From NCBI RefSeq assembly GCF_028993575.1, contig NZ_CP118615.1, positions 6,229,001 to 6,293,000 on the forward strand: DNA of 64,000 bases, written 5' to 3'. This document shows positions 1 through 11,318 of this stretch, one piece after another. The notes beneath the pieces were generated by a model. That model did not search any database, was not told where the DNA came from, and saw only the letters and a list, made by a program, of their open reading frames with translations. The position numbers and the translations under genes were made by a program. Source of the stretch: Micromonospora cathayae. Its GTDB lineage: Bacteria; Actinomycetota; Actinomycetes; Mycobacteriales; Micromonosporaceae. Position 1 is the stretch's first letter; each line of letters starts with the position of its first letter.

Positions 1-1922
1 GCCGACTGGTTGCGCTGGATGCCCGGGTCGAGGGTCTTGGCGACGAAGATGGCGTGCCAGATGCAGAAGATCAGCACCGTCCACACCTTGCGGGAGTGGT
101 CGAACTCCTCGCGCTTGTGCTCCTCCAGCAGCCGCATCGCGTACGACAGGTCGAGCAGGTCGCCGGCACCGGAGTTGCTGAACACCCAGCGGGCCCACTC
201 GTACATCTCGCCGCGCAGCCAGACCCGGGTCGGGGTGGGGAAGCCGAGCTTCTTGCGGTTGACGATGGCCGGCGGCACCACGCCCTGCAACGCCTGGCGC
301 ATGGCGTACTTGGTGGCGTCGGAGCGGGGCGGCAGCTTCAGGTCGACCGGGATGCCGGCGGCCACCTCGAACACCTCCCGGTCCAGGAAGGGCACCCGGA
401 CCTCCAGCGAGTGCGCCATCGAGATCCGGTCCGCCTTGACCAGGATGTCGCCGCGCAGCCAGGTGTAGAGGTCGACGTACTGCATCTTGGTCACGTCGTC
501 CAGCTCGGCGCACTCGGCGTAGATGGGCGCGGTGACGTCGGTGTAGCGCACCGAGGGGTCGTACCGGCGCAGCAGGTGCTGCTTCTCCTCCTCGGTGAAC
601 ATCCGGGCGTTGCCGTAGTAGCGCTGCTCGATCGGGGTGGTGCCGCGCTCCAGGAAGCTCTTGCCCTTGACCCCCTGCGGGATGGCCTTGGACACCGCCC
701 GCAGGCCCTTCTGCACCCCGCCGGGCAGGCCGTTGACGCTGCTCAGCGAGAGCGGCTCCCGGTAGATGGTGTACCCGCCGAAGAACTCGTCCGCGCCCTC
801 GCCGGAGAGCACCACGGTGACGTGCTCGGCGGCCTTCTTGGCGACGAAGTACAGCGGCACCAGCGCCGGGTCGGCCACCGGGTCGTCCAGGTGCCAGACG
901 ATCTTCGGCAGCGCCTCGATCATGTCCTGCGGCCCGATCTTGGTCGGGATGGTGGTCACGTCCAGGTGCCGGGCCGACTCCTGGGCCACGTCGATCTCGG
1001 AGTAGCCGGGGACGTCGTAGCCGACGGTGAAGGTGAGGATGTTCGGGTTGAACTCGCGGGCCAGCGCCACCACGGCGGTGGAGTCGATGCCGCTGGACAG
1101 GAACGAGCCGACCGGCACGTCCGAGCGCATGTGCATCCGGACGCTCTCCCGCAGCGTCTCCCGGATCTGGTGGTAGAGGCGCTGCTCGTCGGCGACCGGG
1201 GCGGGCCGGAACACCGGCCGGTACCAGCGGCGCACGTCGATCCGCCCGCCGGGGCTCCAGGTGAGGTACTCGCCGGAGCCGATCCGGCTGATGCCCTGGT
1301 GCAGGGTGCCCGGCTCGGGGACGTACTGCAACGTCAGGTAGTGCGACAGGTTGGCGGTGTCCACCCCGGCGTCCCCGGCGTACGCGGACTGCGCGAACGG
1401 CAGCAGCGCCTTCTTCTCGGAGGCGAGGTAGAGGCCGTCGGTGGTCTCCAGGTAGTGCAGCGGCTTGATGCCGAAGTAGTCGCGGGCCCCGAAGGCACGC
1501 CGCTCCTGCCGGTCCCAGATGACGAAGGCGAACATGCCGCGCAGCCGGGTGAGCACCTGCTCACCCCAGTAGTGGTAGCCGGCGACGATCACCTCACCGT
1601 CACCGGCGGTGGCGAACTGCGCGCCGAAGTTGCGGATCAGCTCCTCGCGCAGCTCGATGTAGTTGTAGATCTCACCGTTGAAGGTGAGCAGGTACCGGCC
1701 GCCGGCGTAGGGCAGCGGCTCGTGGCTGGACGCCACGTCGATGATGGCCAGCCGCTTGTGGCCGAAGACCCCGTCCGCGTACCGGCCGGTGGCGTCACCG
1801 ACCAGCTCGACACCCGTCTCGTCGGGCCCACGGTGGTGCAGGCATTCCAACGCTCCGGCGATGGCGTCGCGGTGTGCGCCGGCGTCGCCGCGCGCGCTGA
1901 AAAAGGCCAGGAGTCCGCACAT
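1..1922 (-). CDS. asnB: Asparagine synthase (glutamine-hydrolysing), C-terminus cut by window edge
   Basis: Makes asparagine from aspartate, ATP and glutamine-derived ammonia in the cytosol. The start at 1922 gives Met-Cys-Gly-Leu, so Cys2 becomes the N-terminal nucleophile of the class II glutaminase domain (about residues 2-190). A Met three codons upstream would bury this Cys and was rejected. A GGAAAG ribosome site lies about 7 bases upstream. The glutaminase motifs HHRGPDE and FNGEIYN are present. The synthetase domain follows, with the PP-loop SSGIDSTAV and later LSGEGADEFFGGY. About 640 codons are in the window, close to full length for the AsnB family. The gene is divergent from the peptidase gene at 2035 across a 112-bp gap. 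It is probably housekeeping: AsnB-type enzymes also amidate some natural products, but the RiPP genes are 12 kb away. Confidence 0.95.
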   Translation of the reverse strand, partial: MCGLLAFFSARGDAGAHRDAIAGALECLHHRGPDETGVELVGDATGRYADGVFGHKRLAIIDVASSHEPLPYAGGRYLLTFNGEIYNYIELREELIRNFGAQFATAGDGEVIVAGYHYWGEQVLTRLRGMFAFVIWDRQERRAFGARDYFGIKPLHYLETTDGLYLASEKKALLPFAQSAYAGDAGVDTANLSHYLTLQYVPEPGTLHQGISRIGSGEYLTWSPGGRIDVRRWYRPVFRPAPVADEQRLYHQIRETLRESVRMHMRSDVPVGSFLSSGIDSTAVVALAREFNPNILTFTVGYDVPGYSEIDVAQESARHLDVTTIPTKIGPQDMIEALPKIVWHLDDPVADPALVPLYFVAKKAAEHVTVVLSGEGADEFFGGYTIYREPLSLSSVNGLPGGVQKGLRAVSKAIPQGVKGKSFLERGTTPIEQRYYGNARMFTEEEKQHLLRRYDPSVRYTDVTAPIYAECAELDDVTKMQYVDLYTWLRGDILVKADRISMAHSLEVRVPFLDREVFEVAAGIPVDLKLPPRSDATKYAMRQALQGVVPPAIVNRKKLGFPTPTRVWLRGEMYEWARWVFSNSGAGDLLDLSYAMRLLEEHKREEFDHSRKVWTVLIFCIWHAIFVAKTLDPGIQRNQS

Positions 1923-2034
1923 GTGGGCCATCTTTCCACGCGCCCGGACCGCCCGTCGCGGCACCACGGGCACTCCCCCGGGGCCACCCGCGCGGTACCG
2001 TCTGGACCAGCGACGCACCGGAGGGAGCGGGAGC

Positions 2035-3516
2035 ATGGCCGAGGAGCGGACCGACACGAAGCCGGCGGACGGCACCGAATCGCACGACCCGGATTTCCCG
2101 GAGGCGTACCTGGCCTTCATGCGGCAGGGCTGGCGGGACACCGAGCTGCCGGTCGGACCCCGCCCCGAGGTGCCGCACCACGCCAAACGGCGGGCCGCCC
2201 TGTCGGCGGCCTTCCCCGGCGAGACGCTGGTCATCCCGACCGGCGGGGAGAAGGTCCGCGCCAACGACACCGAGTACCGGTTCCGGCCCGGCAGTGACTT
2301 CGCGTACCTGACCGGCGACCACGACCCGGACAGCGTCCTGGTGATGCGGCCGAACGGCTCCGGGCACGACGCCGTCCTCTACATGCGCCCCCGCTCCTCG
2401 CGGCAGACCGACGAGTTCTTCCGCAGCCGGCACGGCGAGCTGTGGGTGGGCCGGCGGCACACGCTCACCGAGAAGTCGACCGAGCTGGGCCTGCCCACCG
2501 CCGACCTGACCGAACTGGAGCAGGCGCTGGCCGAGCTGGCCCCGGCGCGTACCCGGGTGCTGCGGGGTTTCGACGCCCGGGTGGACGCGGCGGTGCGGCC
2601 GTACGACGGGGTCCGCGAGGAGGGGCAGCCGGCCCGGGACCGGGAGCTGGCGATCGCCATCTCGGAGCTGAAGCTGGTCAAGGACGAGTGGGAGATCGCC
2701 CAGCTCCAGGACGCGATCGACGCCACCGTCCGGGGTTTCGAGGACGTGGCCCGGGTGCTGCCCGCCGACCGGGGGGTCTCCGAGCGGCTGCTGGAGGGGA
2801 TCTTCGCGCTGCGGGCCCGGCACGACGGCAACGACGTGGGCTACGGCTCGATCGTCGGGGCCGGCGAGCACGCCACGATCCTGCACTGGGTCCGCAACCA
2901 CGGCACCACCCGTCCGGGTGAGCTGCTGCTGATGGACATGGGCGTGGAGAACCGCAACCTCTACACCGCCGACGTGACCCGGGTACTGCCGGTGGACGGC
3001 CGGTTCACCCCGCTGCAACGCCAGGTCTACGACGTGGTGTACGCCTCGCAGCAGGCCGGCATCGAGTTCATCCGGCCGGGGGTGGCGTTCAGGGACGTCC
3101 ACCTGACCTGCATGCGGGTGCTCGCGGAGGGGCTGGCCGACCTGGGTCTGCTGCCGGTGAGCGTGGACGAGGCGATGGACGAGAAGTCGACGATCTACCG
3201 GCGGTGGACGCTGCACGGGTTCGGGCACATGCTCGGCATCGACGTGCACGACTGTTCGCACGCGCGCAAGGAGACCTACCGGGACGGCACCCTCGGCGAG
3301 GGGTACGTGCTGACCGTCGAGCCGGGGCTGTACTTCCAGCCGGAGGACGACCTGGTCCCCGAGGAGCTGCGCGGCATCGGCATCCGGATCGAGGACGACG
3401 TGGTGGTGACCCCGACCGGTGCGGTGAACCTGTCGGCGGGGCTGCCCCGGCGTGCCGACGAGGTGGAGACCTGGCTGGCCGAGCAGCGCGAGGCGGGCCC
3501 GCGACTGCCGGGCTGA
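2035..3516 (+). CDS. pepP: Xaa-Pro aminopeptidase (M24B family)
   Basis: A 493-residue cytosolic metallopeptidase removing N-terminal residues that precede proline. The N-terminal aminopeptidase P domain (about residues 40-180) is followed by the pita-bread catalytic domain. Metal ligands are recognisable: the two Asp in LLMDMGVENRNLYTADVTR, the His in HGFGHMLGIDVHD, the Glu in TVEPGLYF, and a last Glu in GIRIEDDVVVT. The ATG at 2035 has a GAGGGAG ribosome site 7 bases upstream. An upstream extension of the open frame was rejected because it has no ribosome site and overlaps the divergent asnB start. Family assignment is firm; physiological substrates cannot be read from sequence. Confidence 0.95.
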   Translation: MAEERTDTKPADGTESHDPDFPEAYLAFMRQGWRDTELPVGPRPEVPHHAKRRAALSAAFPGETLVIPTGGEKVRANDTEYRFRPGSDFAYLTGDHDPDSVLVMRPNGSGHDAVLYMRPRSSRQTDEFFRSRHGELWVGRRHTLTEKSTELGLPTADLTELEQALAELAPARTRVLRGFDARVDAAVRPYDGVREEGQPARDRELAIAISELKLVKDEWEIAQLQDAIDATVRGFEDVARVLPADRGVSERLLEGIFALRARHDGNDVGYGSIVGAGEHATILHWVRNHGTTRPGELLLMDMGVENRNLYTADVTRVLPVDGRFTPLQRQVYDVVYASQQAGIEFIRPGVAFRDVHLTCMRVLAEGLADLGLLPVSVDEAMDEKSTIYRRWTLHGFGHMLGIDVHDCSHARKETYRDGTLGEGYVLTVEPGLYFQPEDDLVPEELRGIGIRIEDDVVVTPTGAVNLSAGLPRRADEVETWLAEQREAGPRLPG

Positions 3517-4061
3517 CCGTCCGTACCGGCGACCCCGTCACCACGCCCGGCGTTCCCGGGTGCCGGTGGCGGGGTCGCGCCGTGTCTGCCGCCGGGCCGC
3601 GGCGTCTGCGACGTTTCCCGGTGAATCGGCCCGTCGCCGGGTTCGTTCCTCTAGCGTGGGCTCCGGAAAGTTCTTCCCGTTCGTCGGGGTCCGGGCTGAT
3701 CGTCCCTGATCGGCCGGTCCGTACGACCCGCATCCCGGGCGGTACGCCGTCGCGGGCACCTGTGCCGGCACCCCCGGTGACCGGCTGATCCACATGGCGA
3801 GGGTGGCCCTTCTTCCACGTCTGGGGGAAGGGCCACCTGTCGTCCCGGTCCGGGGCGTTCCCGACGCCTGCCGGACCTGATGCGACAGATGCCCCGCTCT
3901 ACTCGGATCCACCCCCAATGCGGGCAAAATTCGGATAACACCCCATAGCGAGGAAACTTCTCATACGGTGTGGTTCAGCAGCTACAACCGATTTGTAGCG
4001 AAGGACGCCTCGCCACGGCGGAGCGACCTTGTCTGGTACGAGGAGAGGGCAGAGAGCTCCG
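3517..4061. other. 545-base intergenic region
   Basis: No supported gene was seen. The region holds the hairpin at 3802-3837 and then a less GC-rich stretch at about 3920-4020, which should contain the promoter of the secreted protein at 4062. No confident -35/-10 pair could be picked. Confidence 0.5.
3802..3837. terminator. 15-bp hairpin downstream of the aminopeptidase
   Basis: The arms at 3802-3816 and 3823-3837 pair over 15 positions (11 Watson-Crick pairs from the base, then two T-G pairs and two C-G pairs), with loop ACGTCT. There is no U tract, which is usual for actinomycetes. It is the best terminator candidate for the gene ending at 3516, although 285 bases downstream. Confidence 0.5.
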
Positions 4062-5699
4062 ATGTCCAACTACCTATCGAACAACGAAGCCTCGGGGCGG
4101 GCGGCGGCCCGGAGGCGCCGTCGGCTCTGGCTCGCCAGCGGCGTGGCGGGTCTGACGGGTGTGGTCAGCATCGCCGCAGTGGGCGTCGCCGGCAGCGCCG
4201 GGGCGGTCGGAGTCGGCGGACTGAACTGGTCCAGCGCCCAGCAGGCCGCCGGCGACGGCGGACAGGGCCAGCACAAGGACCCGAAGCAAGCGGAGGGCAA
4301 CCCCGACGACAAGGGCCGGACCTCCCCGGAGGACCCCGGATCAGAGAAGGAGCGCGGGAAGGAGGTGCCCTGCGACCCCGACCGGCTCATCCAGGCCATC
4401 GTGCACGCCAACGCCAACGACGGCGCGGTGCTGGAGCTGGCGAAGGGGTGCACCTACAACCTGAGCCGCAACCAGCGCGGCAGCGGCCTCCCCGAGATCA
4501 CGGCGGACATCACCCTGCGGGGCGAGCACACCACGATCACCCGGGAGGCCACCGCCGACCGCTTCCGGATCCTCACCGTCGGACCCGGCGGTCACCTGAC
4601 GCTCGAGGGCCTGACCGTCAAGGGCGGCCAGACCACCGAGTTCCACCGCGCCCTGGCTCCCGAACAGGTGTGGGGGATGTACTCGAACTCGGTCGAGATG
4701 AGCAAGGCGGCGGCGGCCGGCAGGCCGGTCACCGCGGCCGCCACCGGGGCGGACAAGATCACGGCGACGCCGCGGGCGACGGTCAAGGTCGCGCCGCGCG
4801 CCGACGTGGCGCAGCCGCTGGTGGAGGAGCCGGGCTACGCCGACGGCGCCGGTGTCCTGGTGGAGCCGGGCGGCAGTGCCGAGATCATCGACACCGCGAT
4901 CGTCGACAACCAGTCCGGCGGCAACGGCGGTGGGCTGGCCAACTTCGGCAGCACCCGGCTCACCCGGAGCACCGTCGCGCACAACACCGCCTTCTTCTTC
5001 GGCGGCGGCATCCTCAACGCCGGTCTGCTGAAGCTCGACGAGACCAAGGTCGAGGACAACACGGGAATCATCGGCGGCGGTGGTATCGCCAACGGCACGC
5101 CGGGAATCTTCCGGCGCGACATCGAGGCCGGCACCGTACTGGTCGAGAAGAGCAAGATCACCGACAACGAGACGCTGGGCTTCGGCGGCGGTCTGGCGGC
5201 CGTCGGCGGCACCACCAACGTCTACTCGTCGACGATCGACAGCAACACCGCGGTCCTCGCCGGCGGCGGTGTCGCCGCGATCGACGCCCAGGTGGCGCTC
5301 AACGGCGTCACGGTGGACCGGAACAGCACCGCCGGGGTCGGTGGCGGCCTGGCCGTCGCCTTCGACAGCGCGGTCACCATCAACAAGACCGTGGTGAAGG
5401 ACAACACCGCCGGCTTCTTCGGTGCCGGGCTGTTCAACACCCTGAGCGTCACCACGGTCCGCGACAGCGAGATCGCCGGCAACCGGGCCATCGGCCCGTT
5501 CGGGGTCGGCGGCGGCATCTTCAACCTGTTCGGCCGGGTCACCCTGGCCACCTCGCAGGTCGTCCACAACTCCGCCACCATCACCGGCGGCGGCGTCTTC
5601 ACCTTCCCGCGTGGGGTGACCGTGGACAACAACACCACCATCGCGGCCAACCGTCCGAACAACTGCGCCGGTGCGCCGGTGCCGAACTGCTTCGGCTGA
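4062..5699 (+). CDS. Secreted right-handed beta-helix repeat protein
   Basis: A 545-residue predicted exported protein. The N-terminus has an Arg-rich stretch (about residues 13-21) and then a hydrophobic Ala/Gly/Val segment to about residue 52, consistent with a signal peptide or anchor. A Gln/Asp/Lys-rich linker follows (about 60-105). The rest is a succession of short imperfect repeats of the type N-T-A-x-x-x-G-G-G-I-x-N, as in parallel beta-helices of polymorphic outer-membrane or pectate-lyase-like proteins. No catalytic motif is recognisable, so an adhesin or cell-surface role is only a guess. The start has AGGAGAGGG at 4041-4049. It is convergent with the amylopullulanase. Confidence 0.8.
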   Translation: MSNYLSNNEASGRAAARRRRRLWLASGVAGLTGVVSIAAVGVAGSAGAVGVGGLNWSSAQQAAGDGGQGQHKDPKQAEGNPDDKGRTSPEDPGSEKERGKEVPCDPDRLIQAIVHANANDGAVLELAKGCTYNLSRNQRGSGLPEITADITLRGEHTTITREATADRFRILTVGPGGHLTLEGLTVKGGQTTEFHRALAPEQVWGMYSNSVEMSKAAAAGRPVTAAATGADKITATPRATVKVAPRADVAQPLVEEPGYADGAGVLVEPGGSAEIIDTAIVDNQSGGNGGGLANFGSTRLTRSTVAHNTAFFFGGGILNAGLLKLDETKVEDNTGIIGGGGIANGTPGIFRRDIEAGTVLVEKSKITDNETLGFGGGLAAVGGTTNVYSSTIDSNTAVLAGGGVAAIDAQVALNGVTVDRNSTAGVGGGLAVAFDSAVTINKTVVKDNTAGFFGAGLFNTLSVTTVRDSEIAGNRAIGPFGVGGGIFNLFGRVTLATSQVVHNSATITGGGVFTFPRGVTVDNNTTIAANRPNNCAGAPVPNCFG

Positions 5700-5743
5700 C
5701 GGGTCCACCCGACGGCCGAACCCGGCAGCCGGCAGGACCAACG

Positions 5744-5785
5744 CCGCCGGCCCCCTCCCCGCGAGTCTCGGGAGGGGGCCGGCGG
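5744..5785. terminator. 16-bp perfect hairpin between convergent genes
   Basis: The left arm CCGCCGGCCCCCTCCC (5744-5759) pairs perfectly with 5770-5785 across a 10-base loop. It lies between the stop of the beta-helix gene and the stop of the leftward amylopullulanase, so it probably terminates both. Confidence 0.85.
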
Positions 5786-5792
5786 TGTCCGG

Positions 5793-8700
5793 TCACCTCT
5801 GGACGAAGACCGCCACGCTGCGGGCCGGGACGGTGAAGGTGCCGCTCGCCGCGTCGAAGGACGCCGTCCGCAGCGCCTGGTCGGCCGACCCGCGCAGCAC
5901 CGGGTGCAGCGCCACGTCCGCCCCGCGCAGGCCGGTGACCTGCTGGGTCGCCGCTTCCGGGGTGGCGTTGAAGACCACCGTCACGGACCTCCACTGCCGG
6001 TCCAGGCCGCGACCGTCCAGCGTCATGGTGAGCACACCGGGGGTCTCCTTCGGCCCGGACAGCGGGAACGCCACCCGCTTCTGCACCTCGGCGGCGCTGG
6101 TCAGCCCGAACACCGGGGAGGAGGCCCGGATGCGCAGCAGCTCGGCGTACCGGGCGTCGGCCAGGTTCACCGCCGCGCAGTCCGGCACCAGCTTCGCGTC
6201 GGCCAGCAACGGCTTGGCGTACGGCCACTTGTCCTGGTTGTCCTGCGCCGGGGGCAGCCCGATGCCGAATCCGTTGCCCTGCGCGCAGTCCCAGCGGATC
6301 TGGTTGAACCAGTCCCCCGAGTTGTACGAGTTGCGGTCCAGCGACTTCGAGCGCAGCCGCTCGGTGCCGGTGGTGACGAACCCGGTGCCCTGCCCCATGA
6401 CCACGGTGGACAGCGCGAGCACCTGCATCCGGGCCCGGTCCGTCAGCGGGGTGTCCTGCGGCAGCTTGTACGCCAGCGCGTCGTACAGGATCTCGTTGTC
6501 GTGCGCGTCGACGTAGGTGACCGCCTCCCCCGGCGCGGCGGTGTAGCCGGCCGGCGAGCCGTTGTAGTCGACCTGCGCGCCGGTGACCTCCCTACCCGAG
6601 GTGTCGGTGAACCGGTAGCCGGCCAGGTTGCCGACCAGCCCGACCTTGATCTGGTCGTGGGCGTGCAGCAGCCGGGCACGCTGCTGGTCGGCGCTGCCGT
6701 TGACGGCGTCGCCGTTCGGGTCGGTGAACAGCCCGGAGGCGAAGCCCTGCACGCGCGGGTTGGCGTCGAACGGCCCGCCACCGCGCACCGCGTCGCGGAG
6801 CCGGTCGTTGAAGGTGCCGATGCCGGTGCCGGCCATGTTGGCCTGGGTGGCCTGGACGAACCGGGCGTCGTTCGCCACCTCGCCGAAGTTCCAGCCCTCG
6901 CCGTAGAGCAGGATCGACTTACCGTCCACCCCGTCACGGGCCACGGTCAGCTTGTCCAGGGCCCGGCGCACGTCGAGGATGTTCGCCTTCGGGTGGTGGC
7001 CCATCAGGTCGAACCGGAACCCGTCCACCTTGTACGCCTTCGCCCAGGTGACCAGCGAGTCGACCACGAGCTTGCCCATCATGGCGTGCTCGGGGGCGGT
7101 GTTGGCGCAGCAGGTGGAGTTGGCGACCGTACCGTCGTCGAGCAGCCGGTGGTAGTAGCCGGGCACCACCTGGTCGAGCACCGACTTCGGGTCGGTGCCG
7201 GCGGCCGAGGTGTGGTTGTAGACCACGTCCATCACCACCCGCAGGCCGGCGGCGTTGACCCCGGCGACCATCTGCCGGAACTCGGTGGTCCGCTTCGCCC
7301 CGGCCGGGTCGACCGCGTAGCCGCCCTCCGGGACGGTGTAGTGCAGCGGGTCGTACCCCCAGTTGTAGCCGTCGGTGTCGGCCACGGCGGCGATGCACTT
7401 CTGCTGCTGGTCGGAGTCGGCCGGCAGCTTCGCCAGGTCGCAGTCGGGCTGCTGCTGCTCGGCCCGCCGCTCGGGGATGGTGGCGAAGTCGAACGCGGGC
7501 AGCAGGTGCAGGTGGGTGACCCCGGCGTCGCCGAGCTTGCGCAGGTGGGTCATGCCGGCGGTGGCCGGGTCGGTGAAGGCGAGGAAGGTGCCCCGCCGCT
7601 GCGCCGGCACGCTGCTGTCGGCGATGGAGAAGTCCCGCACCGACAGCTCGGTGATCTGCACCTTCGACGACGGCACCGCCGCCGGCTTGCGCAGCTTCGC
7701 CCAGCCGGCCGGCGCGAGGGCCGGGTCGGTCAGGTCGACGAGCTGGCTGTGCGTGGAGTTCGGGGCCAGGGCCACCGAGTACGGGTCGGTCACCGACGCG
7801 GCGACCATCTTCTGGGCGGCCGGCTGCCAGGCGGTCACCTGGTACCGGTAGTACTTCCCGGTCCAGGTCCGGTCACCGCGTACCGACCAGACGCCGGTGC
7901 GGTCGTCGCGGCGCATCGCCACCGTGGTCGGCGGTGCGGTGGGCGTGTCGAAGAGCTGGAGCGCGACGGTGCGGGCGGTGGGCGCCCAGAGCGCCAGCGA
8001 CGGCCGGTTCCCGGTGAAGGTCGGGCCGAGCGTCGCCGTGGTGGCGCGGGCGTAGACGTCGTCGAGGACGCCGGGCAGCTGCACGCCGGTCGCGCCGAGC
8101 AGGTTCCCCGCCTGGTCGCGTTCGGTGACCAGGAGCTGTCCGCGCAGCGCCGCCGGCACCTTCGCCAGGTCCCGGTCGGCGAGGGTGAACGTCCGGTACG
8201 TCCACAGGTGCGGGAAGCGGGCCCGCTGGGCCTCGGTGAGTCCGTTGCGGGTCGCGGTCAGCGGCAGCGAGGTGTACGTGCCGGACAGCTCGCCGTCGAC
8301 CACGCTGACCCCACCGGCCGGCGCGGTGACCAGCGCGTACGTCTTCCCGTCGGTGGGTCCGACGGCCCAGGCGACGGTGGACCGGTCGATCCAGTGCGCC
8401 TTCTGCTTGGTGACGTCCACGTCCTTCGTCGTTCCGGTGGCGGTCGACGGCAGCAGTCGGCCCGGGGTGGCGGCGAGCAGCCACACCTCCCGCCCGGCGC
8501 TGGCGAAGTCGAGCCGCTGGTCGGTCGGCAGGTCCTTCTCGTCGCCCTTGTGGATGATGTAGCTCAGCCCGGTGGCCCCGGCGGCCAGCGGCACCCGGTA
8601 GACCGCACCGAAAGCGTCGATCTTCGTGGGCGGCATCGGGGACGCCCAGTCGGTGGGGTTCGCCGCGCCGTCCCACAGGTGCAGGCCCCAGCCGTCGTAG

Positions 8701-11285
8701 TTGCCGTCCGGGCGTCGGTGGTGGATGACCGCGTAGCCGTCCTCGACCGGCGGGGGCGGCGAGCCGACCGCGTCCGCGTAGCTGGTGTGCACCGTCGGGT
8801 CGCCCTGCTTCACCCAGATCTCGCCGGTGCGGGTGACGTCGATGGTGCGGTCCTGACCGACGTCCTTGTTGCCGTCGGAGTCCACCACCAGGAAGCCGAC
8901 CGACTGCGCGCCCGGCTTGAGCTTCACCCAGGCGAACCGGCCGTACGCGTCCACACCGGCGAACGGCTGCCCGTTGGGCCACTCGGTGGCGTACGCCGGG
9001 TCGATGTCCCCCCAGGTGTAGAGCCCCCAGTCGGCGTAGTCGCCGTCGGGGCGCTGGTAGTGCACGATCGCCCAGTCCCGGGACGCCCCCTGGGCGGGGG
9101 TGCCGACCCGGGCGGTGGACCGGGTGCTGGCGGTACGCCCCTTGCCGTCCCGGACCACCGCCTTGTACTCGATCTTCGCGTCGCCGGGCAGCCCGGTCAG
9201 GTCGTGGTGCACCGTGTACGGGGCCCGCTCGGCGGTGCCGAGCAGCGTCCACTTCCCGCCGTCGACCCGGGCGGCGACCGCCACGGTGGCCAGCGGGTCG
9301 CCGGTGACTCCGGCGGTGACCGTGGCGCGGGTCGCCACGGCGGCGTCGGCTTCCGGGCTGCTGATGGTGATGGTCGGGGCGGCGGTCGGCTGCGGGATCG
9401 GGCTGGCGGCCCGGTACGCCACCGCCGACAGCGCCGGCACGGTGACGGTGAGCTTGCCGTCGGCGGTGGCGGTGGTGCTGCCGGTGCCGCCGTACACGCC
9501 GGTGAAAGTGGTGCGGGGTGACCAGGTGTCCACAGTGACAGTCTGCGCGGTGGCGGCGTTGTTCACCGCGACCACGTACTCCCGGCGCTGCTTGGCGTCG
9601 ATCCGGGAGGCGGCGAACACGCCGGGACCGTCGGCGGCGTACCGGGTGACCTGGATGCCGTCCCGCAGCGCCGGGTGGGCGGCACGCAACGCGCCCAGCT
9701 CGGCGATGGTGCGGTACAGCGGATGGTTGCGGTCGTACTGGTCGACGGCGTGGGTGCGGTCGGTGCCGAGCAGGTCGTCGTCGAGGTAGTCGGCGGTCTT
9801 CGAGGCGAACATGTCCTGCCGGGCGTCCTTGTCGCCACCCGGCCCGGTGAAGCCCTGCTCGTCGCCGGAGTACACCACCGGCTGCCCCCGGGTGAGGAAC
9901 ATCAGCTGGTGGGCGAGTTGGTCGCGGCGCAGGTGGGTGGCCGGGTCACCGGTGCCACCGGCGATGAACGAGCCGATCCGGCCCATGTCGTGGTTGCCGA
10001 GGAACGTGGTCAGCCGGTCCGCGCCGGTGTCCCGGGACGAGTACAGGTCGTCGCGGGCGTACACGTCGGCGAGCGCCTTGGCGGAGCCGTCGGCGGCGGT
10101 GTAGCCGCGCGCGGCCTCCTGGAAGGCGAAGTCGAGGGTGGCCGGCAGGCCGCCCTGCCGCACGTACGTGGAGGTGATCTCCGGGTCGGCGCTGTAGACC
10201 TCACCGAACATGAAGAAGTCCTTCTTGCCGGCCTTCTCGGCGGCCCGCTCGATGCCCTGGGCGAACTGCGGCCAGAAGTCGAGGTTGACGTGCTTGACGG
10301 TGTCCAGCCGGAACCCGTCGACGCCGGTGCTGGCGATCCAGTCGCCGTACACCTTGGTGATGCCCCGGACCACCTCGGGTCGCTCGGTCCACAGGTCGTC
10401 GAGACCGAAGAAGTCGCCGTACTCGCTGTTCTCCCCGGCGAACGTGGAGTCGCCCCGGTTGTGGTACATGGTCACGTCGTTCAGCCAGGCCGGGACCTTC
10501 ACGGTCTTGTCGGCCTCGCTGCCGAAGGTCGGGGTGTACGGGCCGGCGTCCGCGCCGACCTTCGGGAAGTCCCGGGTACCGTCGGCGTAGTTGCGGTCCT
10601 CGAAGGCCCGCCCCTGCGCGTCGGTGTACGGCGACGTCTTCTTGTCGACGTACGCGTACCGGTCCTCGGCGTACTTGATGACGTCTGCGGTGTGGTTGAC
10701 GATGACGTCGAGGTAGACCTTGATGCCGCGCTGGTGGGAGAGCTTGACCAGCCGCTTCAGCTCCTCGTTGGTGCCGAAGTGCGGGTCGACCTGGGTGAAG
10801 TCGGTGATCCAGTAGCCGTGGTAGCCGGCCGACACGTCGTCCCCGGTGCCCTGCACCGGCCGGTTCTTGAAGATCGGGGCGAGCCAGATCGCGGTGGTGC
10901 CGAGCCCCTCGATGTAGTCGAGTTTGTCGATCAGTCCCTTGAGGTCGCCGCCGTGGTAGAAGCCCTTGTCGGCCGGGTCGAGGCCGGTCTTGAGGCGGTC
11001 CCCGGTGAGGCCGCCCCGGTCGTTGCGGGGGTCGCCGTTGGCGAACCGGTCGGGCAGGACGAAGTAGAACTGCTCGGCGCGGGCGTCGTTCGCGCCGGCC
11101 CGCAGCATGGCCTCGACGGAGGGCTCGGTACGCCACTGCGGGGCACCGGCGGCGGCGAGCGGGTCGGGTCGCCCGGTGGCGTCGGCGCCGAGCTGGTTGA
11201 CGGCGACGGGCACGCCGACGAGAGCCAGGGTGAGCAGGGAAATCAGGCCGAACAGGGCCTTACGGGATCGTGGCGGGGGTTTCAT
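5793..11285 (-). CDS. Secreted amylopullulanase: GH13 alpha-amylase, starch-binding modules and pullulanase
   Basis: An 1830-residue exported enzyme with two glycoside hydrolase 13 modules. The signal peptide is about residues 1-33. The first GH13 domain (about 60-560) has [15 protein letters not shown] (nucleophile Asp), FMFGEVYS (acid/base Glu) and FLGNHD. A middle section has two similar modules of the W-G-L-x-x-W type, matching CBM41-like starch binding in pullulanases. The second catalytic unit has YNWGYDP (pullulanase signature), [25 protein letters not shown] and VDAHDNE. Both catalytic triads look intact, so it should cleave alpha-1,4 and alpha-1,6 bonds outside the cell. The start at 11285 has a GGAAAGG ribosome site. 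It stands alone, behind a promoter with CTTGC repeats. Confidence 0.93.
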   Translation of the reverse strand: MKPPPRSRKALFGLISLLTLALVGVPVAVNQLGADATGRPDPLAAAGAPQWRTEPSVEAMLRAGANDARAEQFYFVLPDRFANGDPRNDRGGLTGDRLKTGLDPADKGFYHGGDLKGLIDKLDYIEGLGTTAIWLAPIFKNRPVQGTGDDVSAGYHGYWITDFTQVDPHFGTNEELKRLVKLSHQRGIKVYLDVIVNHTADVIKYAEDRYAYVDKKTSPYTDAQGRAFEDRNYADGTRDFPKVGADAGPYTPTFGSEADKTVKVPAWLNDVTMYHNRGDSTFAGENSEYGDFFGLDDLWTERPEVVRGITKVYGDWIASTGVDGFRLDTVKHVNLDFWPQFAQGIERAAEKAGKKDFFMFGEVYSADPEITSTYVRQGGLPATLDFAFQEAARGYTAADGSAKALADVYARDDLYSSRDTGADRLTTFLGNHDMGRIGSFIAGGTGDPATHLRRDQLAHQLMFLTRGQPVVYSGDEQGFTGPGGDKDARQDMFASKTADYLDDDLLGTDRTHAVDQYDRNHPLYRTIAELGALRAAHPALRDGIQVTRYAADGPGVFAASRIDAKQRREYVVAVNNAATAQTVTVDTWSPRTTFTGVYGGTGSTTATADGKLTVTVPALSAVAYRAASPIPQPTAAPTITISSPEADAAVATRATVTAGVTGDPLATVAVAARVDGGKWTLLGTAERAPYTVHHDLTGLPGDAKIEYKAVVRDGKGRTASTRSTARVGTPAQGASRDWAIVHYQRPDGDYADWGLYTWGDIDPAYATEWPNGQPFAGVDAYGRFAWVKLKPGAQSVGFLVVDSDGNKDVGQDRTIDVTRTGEIWVKQGDPTVHTSYADAVGSPPPPVEDGYAVIHHRRPDGNYDGWGLHLWDGAANPTDWASPMPPTKIDAFGAVYRVPLAAGATGLSYIIHKGDEKDLPTDQRLDFASAGREVWLLAATPGRLLPSTATGTTKDVDVTKQKAHWIDRSTVAWAVGPTDGKTYALVTAPAGGVSVVDGELSGTYTSLPLTATRNGLTEAQRARFPHLWTYRTFTLADRDLAKVPAALRGQLLVTERDQAGNLLGATGVQLPGVLDDVYARATTATLGPTFTGNRPSLALWAPTARTVALQLFDTPTAPPTTVAMRRDDRTGVWSVRGDRTWTGKYYRYQVTAWQPAAQKMVAASVTDPYSVALAPNSTHSQLVDLTDPALAPAGWAKLRKPAAVPSSKVQITELSVRDFSIADSSVPAQRRGTFLAFTDPATAGMTHLRKLGDAGVTHLHLLPAFDFATIPERRAEQQQPDCDLAKLPADSDQQQKCIAAVADTDGYNWGYDPLHYTVPEGGYAVDPAGAKRTTEFRQMVAGVNAAGLRVVMDVVYNHTSAAGTDPKSVLDQVVPGYYHRLLDDGTVANSTCCANTAPEHAMMGKLVVDSLVTWAKAYKVDGFRFDLMGHHPKANILDVRRALDKLTVARDGVDGKSILLYGEGWNFGEVANDARFVQATQANMAGTGIGTFNDRLRDAVRGGGPFDANPRVQGFASGLFTDPNGDAVNGSADQQRARLLHAHDQIKVGLVGNLAGYRFTDTSGREVTGAQVDYNGSPAGYTAAPGEAVTYVDAHDNEILYDALAYKLPQDTPLTDRARMQVLALSTVVMGQGTGFVTTGTERLRSKSLDRNSYNSGDWFNQIRWDCAQGNGFGIGLPPAQDNQDKWPYAKPLLADAKLVPDCAAVNLADARYAELLRIRASSPVFGLTSAAEVQKRVAFPLSGPKETPGVLTMTLDGRGLDRQWRSVTVVFNATPEAATQQVTGLRGADVALHPVLRGSADQALRTASFDAASGTFTVPARSVAVFVQR

Positions 11286-11318
11286 CGACGGCCTTTCCGT
11301 GGTCGTTGATTCGCCCGC

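Noticed and set aside
1..1922. asnB as the amidotransferase tailoring the RiPP product
   Set aside because: It is 12 kb from the operon with unrelated genes between, is divergent from a household peptidase, and looks like a normal housekeeping AsnB.
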